This document shows, piece after piece, positions 1 through 12,029 of a DNA stretch of 64,000 nt (its first letter is position 1; each line of letters begins with the position of its first letter). A program made the position numbers and the translations under genes. A model generated the notes under the pieces. That model was given only the letters and a program-made list of their open reading frames with translations. It did not search any database and was not told the origin of the DNA. Source of the DNA: Daucus carota subsp. sativus (lineage: Eukaryota > Streptophyta > Magnoliopsida > Apiales > Apiaceae); contig NC_030386.2 in the NCBI RefSeq assembly GCF_001625215.2, positions 14,912,545 through 14,976,544 on the forward strand. Direction: 5' to 3'.

Positions 1-2032
1 AAAGGTGTTTTCAAAATTGAGGTAACTGTTGCTCATCTGTATTCTCTCAAAAGAATATAGAGCTGAAAAGGCAATACAACAGTCTCTGGAATCATTCTCT
101 CAACAGGATGAGTCCATTGAAATTCGCTCGTCAGCCAGAGCATCTTGTATTGAGTCAAGCACATCATCAGTAATCACTCTGATGAAGAACCTAAACAGAA
201 AATCTTATGGACACAATACAAGAGAGTGCACAGTAAGGTTAAAGGTTTTGTTTCAGAAGCAACTTCTTCATTTACCATTTTACGATAAATAAGATGGTTG
301 ATGCCTTTACAGGTGTAAGGAGGAAACGAGGATCTCAATTGCCAAATTTTCAGGATTCTCGTCTCCCTCCCCAGATAAGAACAGATCTGGATCCAATCGG
401 AATGGATTTCCTATTTATAGGAGATCGGCAACTCTCTGACTATGAGTCAATTTGTTGATGAGTCAGTTGAGGATCGGGGATTTGCGAAACCCCATTGCAC
501 CGCCAGTGACCTCTCTTGAAGGGGCTATGGTGATTTTCTCATGCAGGTACAGAAGACCATACTTTGAGTGCTGAGAGAAACACTGTGAGCCAAACACTGA
601 GAGTTAAACACTTGGTGAGATTCTGAGAAGAACCAGTGAGACATCAGAATGAGAAATATGTGAGCATGAGTGAGTGCAAACACATAGGATTTTGAGAAGA
701 GTGAAACACTTGTGAGGTACATATAATAATAATTGGTATTGAAAGCTCACAAGTTGTTGAAAGAATTGACGGAAGCAACTACGGTTCATTCCATTTCATG
801 GTTGTGAACTTATGGTTGATGATTCTCTTGAATCAAGTGTCCTCACAGACATTGAGGAGGACTTAGGCCTTTGCCAAAATTAAGCCTTTGTCTAACCTCC
901 CAGAGCAAACAACTCTGGATCCTTAATTGGATAAGCCACTTAGTGGTTGGCAACTTATCGACCATGATTCGGATTTATCTGATGAGTCTGCAGGGACTGG
1001 GAATTATGAACTCCCATTGCACCACCGGTGACCCCCTTTAAGGGTGGCTAAGGTGATTTTCTTGCAGGTACTCAGCATTTTGGAAGCTCAGTATTTGTGT
1101 GGAGGGATACACTTACAGAACTCGTGAGTGACACCCTTACCCAAAAACCGAGAGAAAATTGAGTGTTGAGTGATACACCTGCAGAACATTTTAGTGAGAC
1201 ACCCACTAATTACCAAATTTATACCTAAAGACAAAGTGGATGTTGTTACTGGAATGTCAGTTTTTATTCCTTACTTTTCCGTTTGGAACCTATTCTTTCA
1301 GCATAGGGACCAACCCAATCAAAGTAAACCATTCTTCTGAACTCTTTCTTCGACCCCAGCTTTAGCGTTGTTTAGTTCTCTATGGGGAGATTATCTTTTG
1401 GTACAGGAAGTATTGTACACGTTCCTTGACCTATTTGATACCACATATCCTCGGAGGATTCCACAACTAAGGGGGAGAATATATTTAGGGGGAGAATTTA
1501 TGAAAGGGGGAAGAAAAAGTAAGTTAGCTTTCTTTAGCTGTCTACAACTAAGGAGGATTAAACTACTCTTTAGCTGTGAACTACTGAGGGGGAGATTCTT
1601 CTTTCAACTAAGGAGGAGGATTGATCTTTCATCTAAGGGGAGACAACTACTTATCACTAAGGGGAACCTGATCAAGGTAGCGGGAGGAGAAGTATAAGGT
1701 GATACATCTACTCTTCAGTAAGTGGTAGACAGGAACTTATTCATTACCACTGAAGAATTCAATGAAGCTGCTGATTGTTCTTTGCATAATGGAATGTTTT
1801 GAATTCTCTTCAAGACAGACTATGAGGATTATCTGGCAGGTAAGCAAGAACCAAGGAAATACAGGTGATATGCACATCTGTTGTTTCTATTCATGAAATC
1901 TGGAAATGTATTATATGATCCAGAAACTTTGTAGCATTATTTACTAGTCCAGGATTTTACTTTTTCTAGTGTTAGTTGAGTTATCCTCCAGAGGATTTGC
2001 TTGTTATGATTAACAAACAAATAGGGGGAGAT
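1..2032 (+). mobile_element. 3' internal region of a Copia-type LTR retrotransposon (partial)
   Basis: This stretch lies directly upstream of a long LTR and ends in a purine-rich tract, so it is the 3' internal part of an element whose 5' LTR and pol lie outside the window. I see no intact reverse transcriptase, integrase or gag frame; the longest open stretch (29-292) matches nothing I recognise. From about 1470 to 1700 the plus strand repeats short blocks of AAGGGGGAGA type, like the multiple polypurine blocks near the 3' end of long-LTR Copia (SIRE/Maximus-like) elements. Two diverged blocks around 490-547 and 1016-1068 share the same text (a CCATTGCACC...GTGACC...GTGATTTTCT core), an internal direct repeat with spacing of about 530 bases. 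The lineage is inferred only from LTR length and tract structure. Confidence 0.7.
2021..2032 (+). other. Polypurine tract of the Copia-type element
   Basis: ATAGGGGGAGAT sits immediately before the LTR start TGTAAGTC. A purine run touching the 5' edge of the 3' LTR is the plus-strand priming site of LTR retrotransposons and fixes the element's orientation as plus. Confidence 0.75.
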
Positions 2033-3339
2033 TGTAAGTCTAAATGTAAAGACAACCCTATCTGTTACATAGGGATGATAACTCAACAATAGAACAGGAC
2101 AAGTAAATAACACTACGCCTGCACCGGAATCGGAAGATACGAAGACAAAGGTTGAAGAAGCCATCTACATTCTTGAAGGAATAAGTTCACTGGAAGAAGT
2201 TCATTAATATGTTCATGCCTCAGTGAAGAATAAAGATTGAAGTATTCAAGATTGTGGAAGCAATGAAGATGTTGTCCAAGTACTCGAAAGATTTCAGTGC
2301 AACCCCTGAAGCAAGATATTTCTATATATCTTGGTTGGTTATTTATAATCAACAAACTGAAGCATAAACTAACCCGGAACCGACTGATCAATGTTTGCTG
2401 ACAAAGAAGGTACAATGTTTGACTTCAGTGTTAGTCGCTTGTGAACCAGACCAGTGCACTAAGCGTCAGCACGTACGGAGCTTTGCAAAGTATTTATCGA
2501 TCGAAGAATTGATCCAGTTATATCAAGTCATTTGTTCCAAAGCCAAGCCAAGCCAAGTCAAATGCCAGCTATGCCAAAGCTTACTGCTCAAATGCCATAT
2601 GTCAAAGCTTCCACAGAAAGCCATATCAGGAAGTGACATTTTATATATGTGTGCACTTATATATTTGTATATGTACAAATATAATTATATATGTATATAT
2701 GTATATTTAATTAAATATAATATATATAATATATATGTATATATGTTTTTAAACATATGTATATGTATATTTATATGTATATATATTTAAATAAATATAT
2801 ATGTATATAGTATATGAATTTATATTTTACATAAACACTTATATATTTAAGTGTATATATATATATATATATTATATTATGTGCATAAATATGTATATAT
2901 TTATATCTATAAGTAATTATATATATATCCCTATATATATTTATATTTATATTTACATATAATTTTATTTATATTATATATATTTAAATATATGAGAATA
3001 TATTTAAATATATGTATATATATATATTACTATATGTTTATATAAATGTTATTTATATACATTTATATATATATCTTTATTTATACATATATTTATATAA
3101 TATTATGAATATAATATAATATAAATATATGGATGGAGCATACTCAAGTCAATCGAGCTGCTCCAGAATATGGCCAAGGAACTTATTATAGATATATATA
3201 TGAATATATATATATATTAATTGTGAATTACTTGAATATAATTAATTCAAGTAATTAATTAAACACAATTATTTATATATATATTTATATATAAAGTGAT
3301 GCATGTTTGGAAGTCAAGAACTAGTCTAAGTACACTACA

Positions 3340-3780
3340 GGGAGGCGCCAACATTTGTTGAAGCGCAAACTTTGACTAAAGTCAAAGTTTGCGCCTCAAT
3401 AATCTTCCAGTACTTAGATTTTTCCAAGTATATGTTGTACATACAACATCCCTCTGAAAGCGCAACTATTGACTAGGAAAGTCAAAGCGCAACTTTCCTG
3501 TGCTTAAATCTTTCTAAGTCATACAGGGGTACATCTCTTGAAGGGGCGCAAGTTTTGACTGTGTCAAAGCGCAAAGTTTGACTTAGTCAAAACTTGCGCT
3601 TGACATCCACTCCGTTTTGTGGCTAAGTAAGGATGCACACTCTTCCCTTCTTGTATGGCGCAACTGTTGACTGAAGTGGCGCAAAGTTTGACTTCTGTAA
3701 AGGTGGAATGTATTTGAGGCGCAACTTTGATTTATATATATATATACATATATATGTATATGTAAGTTGCGCCACCCCTT
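3340..3780. repeat. GCGCAA / TTGAC palindromic repeat cluster in LTR U3
   Basis: The block contains repeated arms of the form GCGCAAACTTTGAC facing GTCAAAGTTTGCGC, separated by a few bases (for example at about 3364-3392), plus single arms. Each arm carries the W-box core TTGAC known to bind WRKY factors. A different arrangement of the same arms fills about 53770-54530 of the solo LTR. A role as enhancer is inference from motif density and from position just upstream of the TATA box. Confidence 0.6.
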
Positions 3781-3882
3781 TGTATATTCTGAGTTAGATT
3801 TATTTTGTTAAATCGAATCCGTCCAGGACGAACTCAAGTCGTCCAGGACGAACTCGTTAACCATGGTTAGTTTATGAAAGCC

Positions 3883-3890
3883 TATAAATA
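3883..3890 (+). promoter_or_regulatory. TATA box inside the Copia LTR
   Basis: TATAAATA lies about 400 bases before the LTR end, after the GCGCAA/TTGAC-rich block. The same TATA box is kept at 54644-54651 in the solo LTR. By position it is the likely U3 promoter of the element, with transcription starting near 3910-3920. Confidence 0.55.
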
Positions 3891-4289
3891 TGTGATTGTG
3901 GTTCTCACAATTTACATTATCCTTCGGGATGAAATGGCCAAGTGCTCTGCACGGCTACTCCCACTATACACACACCCTAGCCTAGCTTTGTAATAGAAAT
4001 ATCAGTAGTGGTTAGAGTTTGTAATATTGAGAGTAGTGGTCATTGTAGCCGAACCTTCGGGTTTGGATTTATAGCACCTTCGAGGTATTTATCAATATAC
4101 AGATATACCTTGGAAAATATTGTGTGTTGGTTTAATATTTTCATATCCTCAGAAACCGACCCAATAAATATCCGGAACACGAAACCCATTACAGGACTGC
4201 AATTTATTTATCCGCAAGATTCGAAAGAATTTTAAATTGTAGTGAGTATCGTATTCAACCCCCCCTTCTACGATACTTTGGACCTAACA

Positions 4290-7200
4290 TTGGTTTAGTT
4301 TGACGGTTTTTTTATGGTGTGTTCACGAGAACACAATAGTCACAGAATTTAATAAATTTCTCTTGTTTTGATTAGCTTACACCTCTTTGACAATAGTGGA
4401 CCCCTGCATTTACAACGACCACACGAATAAAAAAAATTCAAATTCATAGATTTTAGTACTTAGCATGTGCGCATGGGCACACACACTAGACAAATCCTTT
4501 GTTTTAAAAAAGTGACATCTTACTTAAATTAAAAAAATGGAGTATAAGTGAGAAGTAAATAATTAAATAAATTGTTTGAAAAAAAAAGAAGCAAAAGCGG
4601 TGAGGGAAGGTCTAGTATTCTTAATTTCTTTAACTTGCTTCCGTTTGTTTACATAAACGGATCAATAAAAGGAAGCAGCTTCTTATTCCTGTTATATACC
4701 AGTAAAACGGGTATATATGATTTTTTTCTAACATGTATTTTTAATTTAAATTTTTTAATTATAATTTTGTAAATATGATATATAAATATGTTACTAAACA
4801 AAAGAAATTCAAATATCATATTGATAAGACACTGTTTGTCAGTTAATTATAATTTAAATTTGTCTTCATAACAATTTTATAAAATTTTAAATTTTGGAAA
4901 TATTGGAAATATTGTATAGAAGTTTATTTCTTTACACTTCACGTATGTGCAAAAAGTCAAAGCGTCTGTTATTTTAAAATGCTGGGAGTATACAGAGAAT
5001 TTAGCTATGTTTTCTTATAATATTAATTACAAACATGACTCTAACTTGCCCACTATGTTTTTTTATTTGACATTTTTATTTTTGACACACATCTTTAGGT
5101 GGGTTGACCAGACCCAAGTTATTATTTTTGATTATTTTTTTGTGAATTAAAATTTTAATTATATATATCTAATCAGAAAAATAAATATTTAAAAATAATA
5201 TTTTTAACTATCCGGTCAAAACACTTAAAAGTTTGTATCACAAATAAAACGTCAAATAAAAAAATAGAGAGAATGGTGCCCTTTTTTCTATTTATTTTAT
5301 CCTCAATGAGTATTGATTGGTGTTGTGTGGAATTGTGAGTATTGATTGGTGTTGTGTGGAATTGTGAGTATTGATTGGTGTTGTGTGGAATTGTGAGTAA
5401 TACTGGAATTCTAAAAAAAGTTTTTCCAGTGTGTGCACATGAACACACTAACAAAATTTTTTGTTGAGGTGGATGAATTGTATTGATAAAGATTTTTGTA
5501 TATAATGTAGAGACTCATTATTATTAATTAGATTGTAATCACTGGAATCCACCACCTACTTCAAAAGTGGTTGGCACGGGTACACACCAGAAAATACGTT
5601 ATAAAAATCATGTATCGGTTGTATTGGTTTGGGAGAGGACAAATAGTATGATATATATTTTTTTATTAAACAAGACTAGTATTTTGAGATGTAAAAAGTG
5701 TATTTCGGTAAAATAAGTTATATTTATAATTACATAAATTGAAAATGGGATGGGAGTATAAACAGTTATTTTTGATACAATAAGTTCTATTTACACTTAT
5801 ATAAATTAAAAGTGGGATAAAGTTAGAGGAATTTTTGGGAAGGATATACTAAATGATCAAAGATATATGTTATAGCGAAGAGTAAAGTTACAAATCGAAG
5901 TTCTCATTCTTCAAAATTGAATTAATACATTTAATAGTTTCAGTTTTAATTTTTTCTGTTTTACATTATTTTAAAACATCCCAAGAATATTATATTCCTA
6001 TAACATAATTAACATGCACAAAAATAAATTTTATAAATTAAATGACGTAGTTTTCCATAATATAATTAATAAACCGAATAATGATCTAAATGAATACTAA
6101 AATTGAAGATATTAACGATTAATTGATAATAATGTTTAAGATCACTTATAAATGATTAATATAAATTTCGATGGTCAAAAATTATATTTATGATAAAGTA
6201 AAATATTATAACCGGTGTTCCAAGACTCCGGCTTAAATACAGAACCTAACTCATACCCCTTTATCTCGGTAGGTTCTTTGTGTTATTTTTAACACGTATT
6301 TTAATATATGTATAAAGTATAGTAGTTCCATGATTTTTTTTTTAAATTTTGTTCTCTGAATAAACGTTCAAATTTTTATTCAAAAAATAAAATCAAATGA
6401 AATTATACTGAGTATTATACTATATAAATCTTGGAAAAGTAGATTTCAAGTTAAAAAACCGGAGAAATTAAGTAAGAATGAAAATGTAAGAGTTGACAGA
6501 GTATATTTTTTGGGAGTAAAAATAAACTAGTAATAATTGTGTAATGACGTGTCACTACTGAACCGGAGTATGTGTTGTGTTCTGGCAAGTTATGTGGATT
6601 TGAAACAACTTAAAAGAAAAACACACAAAAATGACCTTCATCTTGTCAACAGATTCATGAGTGAGATTTCAAGTAGCAATGTTACAGCAGTAATTGATCG
6701 CCACATGCCATCATCATTTCTCAGAAAGGATTCAAATCGTGTAAGATATATTTTCTTCGTCTTTATTTAACAACAATCACTCTCACATTTCGTTCTTCTT
6801 TATATATGTATCTCATTTCATTGTAATTTATTTACATGATGATCATAAACATTTTAACGCCTTTTTCGAACCAACTGTCTGATCTTACGATTACATTATA
6901 ATTTTTGAAGGCATTAGTGTATATATGCTGCTGCATGTTCCATTGAAATTTAGAGGATCATGATCAAGTTATGGCCAGTGTGTAGCTTTTCTTTCTCGTA
7001 GATCGTGACATTTCTTGAATTTTTCCTCACATTGATTAATTTTTCCTCACTAATGATGGATAAGTGCTTTAACATTTAATTAGCGTGTAATTTACTAATT
7101 AAGATGTTGATATTGCTTTGCACATATTGGCAGAACCTAGTAATTTGCAATAAATGGATTCAGGAAGAATTTTAGTGAGGTAGGACAAGGTTTAGGAAGG

Positions 7201-7507
7201 CTTGAAGAACAATGGAATATGATCTATCTTCGCAGAGAATGGGTAGATTGACAAGAGTTTGGATACAAATCACATTACTTGGTAGATGAAATCTATGTAC
7301 TAAAAGGACGTGGTTTCGCTTATTTTCTTGTGTGATTTCATGCCATTCTAAAGCCTAGCATTTAAACAGAATAAATTATCACACATATACACACAACTAT
7401 TATCTTCTTGATCAGTTCTAACAATGTTGCAAACTTGTCCTCCAGATTGGTTTTCAGATGCATGTGCTTTTGGAAGCTGTTGAGACTGAGGGATATATTC
7501 TCCAATA
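4290..7507. other. AT-rich spacer upstream of CDP-DAG synthase
   Basis: No coding exon that I can support. About 4500-4720 is a remnant of a MITE family also seen at 12677-12905, 31690-31937 and 47460-47700 (AGTGAGAAGTAAATAA, then a GAAGCA-rich half). A 29-base repeat lies at 5311-5397. The last 400 bases before 7508 probably hold the 5' UTR of the next gene; possible leader exons end near 6739 (before GTAAGATA), but without transcript data I cannot fix them. Confidence 0.5.
5311..5397. repeat. Three tandem copies of a 29-bp unit
   Basis: The unit starts TATTGATTGG and ends AATTGTGAG. It occurs three times in a row without visible change, at 5311-5339, 5340-5368 and 5369-5397. It lies in non-coding spacer. 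Confidence 0.9.
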
Positions 7508-10500
7508 ATGCAGAAAAGTAATAATCACAGTAATCCGTCTACACCTAGAGCTCGGCATCGTAGACGGTCAAGTGAGGTTGGTTGCAAATAAATGATTACT
7601 TACAGTATATTCATCCTGTTTAGATAATAATATATATGGAGAAATGTAAATACTAGATGTTGCATAAAAAATGTATCTAATATATTCGCTACAATAAGGC
7701 AAAGATATTATGATAAAAAATTATCTATGTGTTGGACCATAATTTATATGAAGCTAAAAGAGTTGTGTCATTGATTTGATATGGTGCTTAAGCACGAGAA
7801 CATCGCAATTGATACACATCAAGCAAAATCTAGTCAATTATTGAACATGCATGTCTGCTATATATTCCCCAAACCATTTTTCCCCTTCATTTTTGATTTA
7901 CAAAATGTTGTCAAGTAACCTTGCATCTTGTTAGATGACTTGGATTAGATAGTTAATTAAATTTTTTTGATTACCACATAATACAAAATACTGTTATTTT
8001 TTGCTTTCAGGCCATACCTGATATTACTAATGGAACACCTTTGCTTATCAATGATACTGAGAAATATAAATCGATGCGAATCCGTGTATATTCTGCTTTG
8101 TGGATGCTCGTGGGATTCATCTTGATCGTTTACCTAGGTCATCTTTATATTTGTGCAATGGTCATTGTTATACAAATACTAATGGTGGCGGAACTGTTCA
8201 ATTTACTTAGAAGAGCTCATGAAAACAGGTGTCTTCCTGGCTTTAGGCTCCTGAATTGGTGAGAACTAGCCTAGTTTTAATTTCTTATCTAATTAAAAGC
8301 TATGATAACTAGCCTAGTTTTAATTTCTTATCTAATTAAAAGCTATGATCAGGATTTCAAGATCATCAGTATTCAGATCATAATTCCAGTATCCAGATTA
8401 TAAATGATACAACTTTTAAAAATTAAAATTTTTATAAATACATAACTGATTTGTTCATGCGGTATATTATACTTGTCACAGGCATTTTTTCTTCACAGCT
8501 ATGCTCTATGTTTATGGGCGCATCTTAAGTCAACAACTCGTCAATACTGTCACTTCTGATAAATTCTTATATAAGCTTGTGAGCGGTCTTATCAAGTATC
8601 AGATGGTCATCTGCTATTTTTTATATATAGCAGGTTTGTTAATATATCTGGTTATATTTAATTGTATTTTGCATATAATTAAGTTGTAGACAATTTATTA
8701 TCTATCTTGTGTTTCGTTCTGTTTTTAAATATGGGCAAGGGATCATCATGAAATTCTTGACTATATAGCACTTACTCGTTTTTGCTACAGGATTTGTGTG
8801 GTTCATTCTTACACTGAAAAAGAAGATGTACAAGTATCAGTTTAGTCAATATGCATGGACACACATGATTCTCATTGTCGTATTCAGTCAGTCCTCTTTA
8901 ACAGTGGGCAATATTTTTGAAGGAATATTCTGGTAATACAGTCACTAAATCTCTTATATTGTGTTTACTTGATGAGAATGGATTGTAATTATGAAACATT
9001 ATGCACAATGTTTAATAAGAAAACTTGGAATGAAAATAAAGAGAATGGTGAAGAACACGAGGGAGTAGAAACTTTCTATGATGAAGTTTGAAGGGCATAT
9101 GAGAGAGGGAGAATTAATGTTCCTTCTGAAGTTGGTGGGTTAGAGACTTAGTTTAAATTGTTTGCAAAGATATGGGAGAAGGAACAAATTGAAATAAAAA
9201 CAGCCCAGCGTGAAAGAGTACAAATTTCATCTAATTTTCTCATAATTTCATTTCATAAAAGTGAACAAAACCTTAGTCTGAGCCTATTTCACGATCAATG
9301 ATGCTTCCCTTGCCTGCCCAAATGTTTTTGGTGTCTAATGTTAACTTCTTCCATATTTAATCAGTAATATTTGTTGAAATATGAAAATAAAGAGAAGCGT
9401 AGCAATCGAAGTTGTGCCTTTTCTTTCATTAAAAGGAACATGTTTGTCAATTAACCGATTTGAGGAAGAAAACAATTATATGATTATACCAACTCCTAGT
9501 ACTTTGATTTTGTAAGTGATATTAAATGACTTTCGCTTACTAATATTTGATTTCTACACAATTGACTAAGTTTCATTCACCTGCAATTCGAATTTTCATG
9601 CAGGTTTGTTTTCCCAGCACTACTTATTGCTATCAATGACATAGCTGCTTACTTCTTTGGGTTTTTCTTTGGAAAAACCCCTTTAATAAAGCTTTCACCG
9701 AAGAAGACATGGGAAGGTTTTATTGGAGCATCCGTTGCAACCATGATATCAGCTTTTGTGGTGAGAAGAATCGTCAATAGTTAAAATCATCACAAGCATC
9801 TCCAAAGTTCCTTCCCTTAGCTTTCATTTATTCAGTTAATATTATGCATTTCAATCAACTGACTCCAATGTGACCTATGCTTGGGGTCCAATGTGATGTT
9901 GTAAAAAAGAGTCTCAGTACTCTGATCTATATTAAGTAATATTGCCTTCTACCACTGTTTTAGAACTGAGGAAGTAGGTTTTTGTTATGTTAATTACCAT
10001 GCCTAATAGACTTTGTTAATAAAGTTCAATCTTCCTCTCCTGACCTCTTTTAATATATGCTCATTACTCAAATAAGTCGTGATTTTTATAATTAAGTGGT
10101 ATGTAATGTTCTCTCCATTTAGCATATTTTTGTTTTTGGTGCTTCTTGATACTGTTTGATTTTGCAGTTCCTGAAATAATATGTGTTAATTTAACATTTA
10201 TATTATACGCAGTTTGCAAACATCCTTGGTGGCTTCCAGTGGTTAACATGTCGGAGGAAGGTAACCTTTCAAAGGTTCCTACGCTCTGGGAAATATGCAG
10301 CTCTAAAACTGATCTAATAAGTTATCTAGTAAAATCTTTGCAGGATTTATCAACAGGATGGCTTCAATGTGATCCTGGCCCACTTTTTAAGCCAGAATAT
10401 TATCCATTACCTAGATGGGTAAGTTGTAGTTAGACTGCTTTGCACGGAAGGAAACAATTTTTTATAAAAATGAGAGAAGGTATAATGCATTGTAGTTCAA

Positions 10501-12029
10501 CCTGAGATTGAAGTTTTTTCTTGCTAATTACCAGTTTTATTGTCTTTTTGCAGACAATAAAATTGCATTAAAGAGGGTGACTGAAATACTAAATTTAAGT
10601 GTTCTCATGAATGTAGTTTGCATGTCATGAATAATATGAATTCCTTGTAAGAAAAGGACTTAGTTTTGGAATTCATTGAATTTCCTGTCAAGTATTCTTT
10701 GTCAATGGTGTTTATGAAGTATGATAAATTTACAGTAACAGATTATTCATGGAGTACTAGATTTGCTCTTCTGATTTGATAGATCAAGGTCTTACTTATA
10801 GAGACCTACTACTCTTCTTTCTTGATCCAATGAAATATTGGGATTCTCAATACTTCACTATGTTTAACAAGATGCATCGACTACCCTTACATGTTTGTTC
10901 TAAATTATAGATTAAAATTCTCAAAGTGTAGGTGTAAGCAAGCCGGAGTAACAGTATATTGTTAATCAAATTTACATAATGAAAACTCTTTTTGATTTTG
11001 GTGCCAGATATTGAGTGTAACATTTAACATCTATGAACCCTATTTCATTTTAGATATTATGTTCGTTATTTATTTCAACAAAGACCAACGTCATCTACTG
11101 TGGTTTTGCAGTTTCTTTGGAAAGAGATTTCAGTGCTGCCAGTGCAATGGCATGCTTTGTGTTTTGGTTTATTTGCATCCATTATAGCCCCTTTTGGGGG
11201 CTTCTTTGCCAGCGGTTTCAAAAGAGCTTTTAACATCAAGGTAACTTATCATTTCCACTACATGGTTGTAAATTGCTAAAATTATGAAATTACTGTTGTA
11301 TACATAATCATCCTATATTTCCAGGATTTTGGTTATAGTATACCTGGACATGGCGGTTTTACTGATAGAATGGACTGCCAGGTAATGTACTGCTACAGTA
11401 ATGCATGAGGCCAAATTCTAGACTTTAACATATTCTTAACACATATTAATCCTACCGACTCAATTTACTTGCTATATTATTTGGTTATTCGCAAGGATGT
11501 AGACATGGACAAGAACTCAACACGCTTTTCTTTTAATGTTTTTGCAAGTATAACATGTAACTTCTTTTATCAGACATTATCAGGGTCATCGAGATCACAG
11601 ACTGGAGAGTTTAATTTCAGATTCTCTTCCCTACAAATACATCTCTCAGATCCAAACGTTATAGATAGATTTTAATTTTTAAATTTATAGATGATGTTCA
11701 GCTTCTAATTGATCTACAATTTATAGTGGTAAGGTTGATATTTGCTTATATCTACAGATGGTGATGGCGGTTTTTGCATACATATATATCCAATCATTCA
11801 TAATCCCTCAGACTTATCCCGTGGAGATTATTCTGGACCAGGTGAGTCTGTTAATATTCCAAACTGGGGGCAAGGACCAATACCCCTTAAAATTGTTGCA
11901 TTCAGCTTCTGAATAACTCGCTAATTTCTGGTGTTACAGATTTTAAGGAGCCTTACTTTTGAGGAACAGAAAGAGTTGCTAAAGAAACTGGAGCTGGTTT
12001 TGGCGGAGAGGCAATTTGGAACAATTTGA
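7508..12029 (+). CDS. CDS1-like: Phosphatidate cytidylyltransferase (CDP-diacylglycerol synthase)
   Basis: The enzyme makes CDP-diacylglycerol from phosphatidic acid and CTP, the branch point to phosphatidylinositol, phosphatidylglycerol and cardiolipin; plant members of this type are ER multi-pass membrane proteins. Coding exons: 7508-7576, 8011-8258, 8482-8633, 8791-8932, 9604-9760, 10213-10260, 10344-10418, 11112-11240, 11325-11381, 11758-11841, 11940-12029. All junctions have GT/AG and the frame closes at 416 residues, near the usual plant length. The N-terminus is short, Ser/Arg-rich and cytosolic-like, followed by several hydrophobic segments. Family hallmarks are [12 protein letters not shown] in exon 5 and the CdsA signature at about residues 331-357 (SGFKRAF, then KD, then PGHGG and TDRMD). 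The start is the first ATG in frame with RHRRRS. One oddity is that the exon 7/8 junction reads LPRW-FLWKE, which seems a few residues shorter than homologues as I remember them. Confidence 0.93.
8264..8349. repeat. 43-bp tandem duplication just inside intron 2 of the CDS gene
   Basis: AACTAGCCTAG...GCTATGAT is present twice (8264-8306 and 8307-8349) without visible difference. The first copy begins five bases after the splice donor at 8259. The duplication does not copy the donor itself, so no second GT site is made. Confidence 0.9.

Larger units (their letters stand above)
2033..4289 (+). repeat. 3' LTR of Copia-type element (2257 bp)
   Basis: The LTR begins TGTAAGTCTA and ends GGACCTAACA, with TG...CA termini. 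The same termini and most of the body recur at 52617-55050, where a 5-bp target duplication proves the boundaries. The first 600 bases are shared almost unchanged, then comes an extremely TA-rich stretch (about 2640-3300). Next is a region (3340-3780) with many GCGCAA and TTGAC motifs in direct and inverted order, then a repeated CGTCCAGGACGAACTC pair, a TATA box and a conserved 3' end with CCCCCCCTTCTACGATAC. The 3' target duplication cannot be checked because the other end is outside the window. Confidence 0.85.

Noticed and set aside
6537..6770. Small open frame before CDP-DAG synthase
   Set aside because: No family signature; at most part of a leader exon ending before GTAAGATA. Without transcripts it cannot be called a gene.
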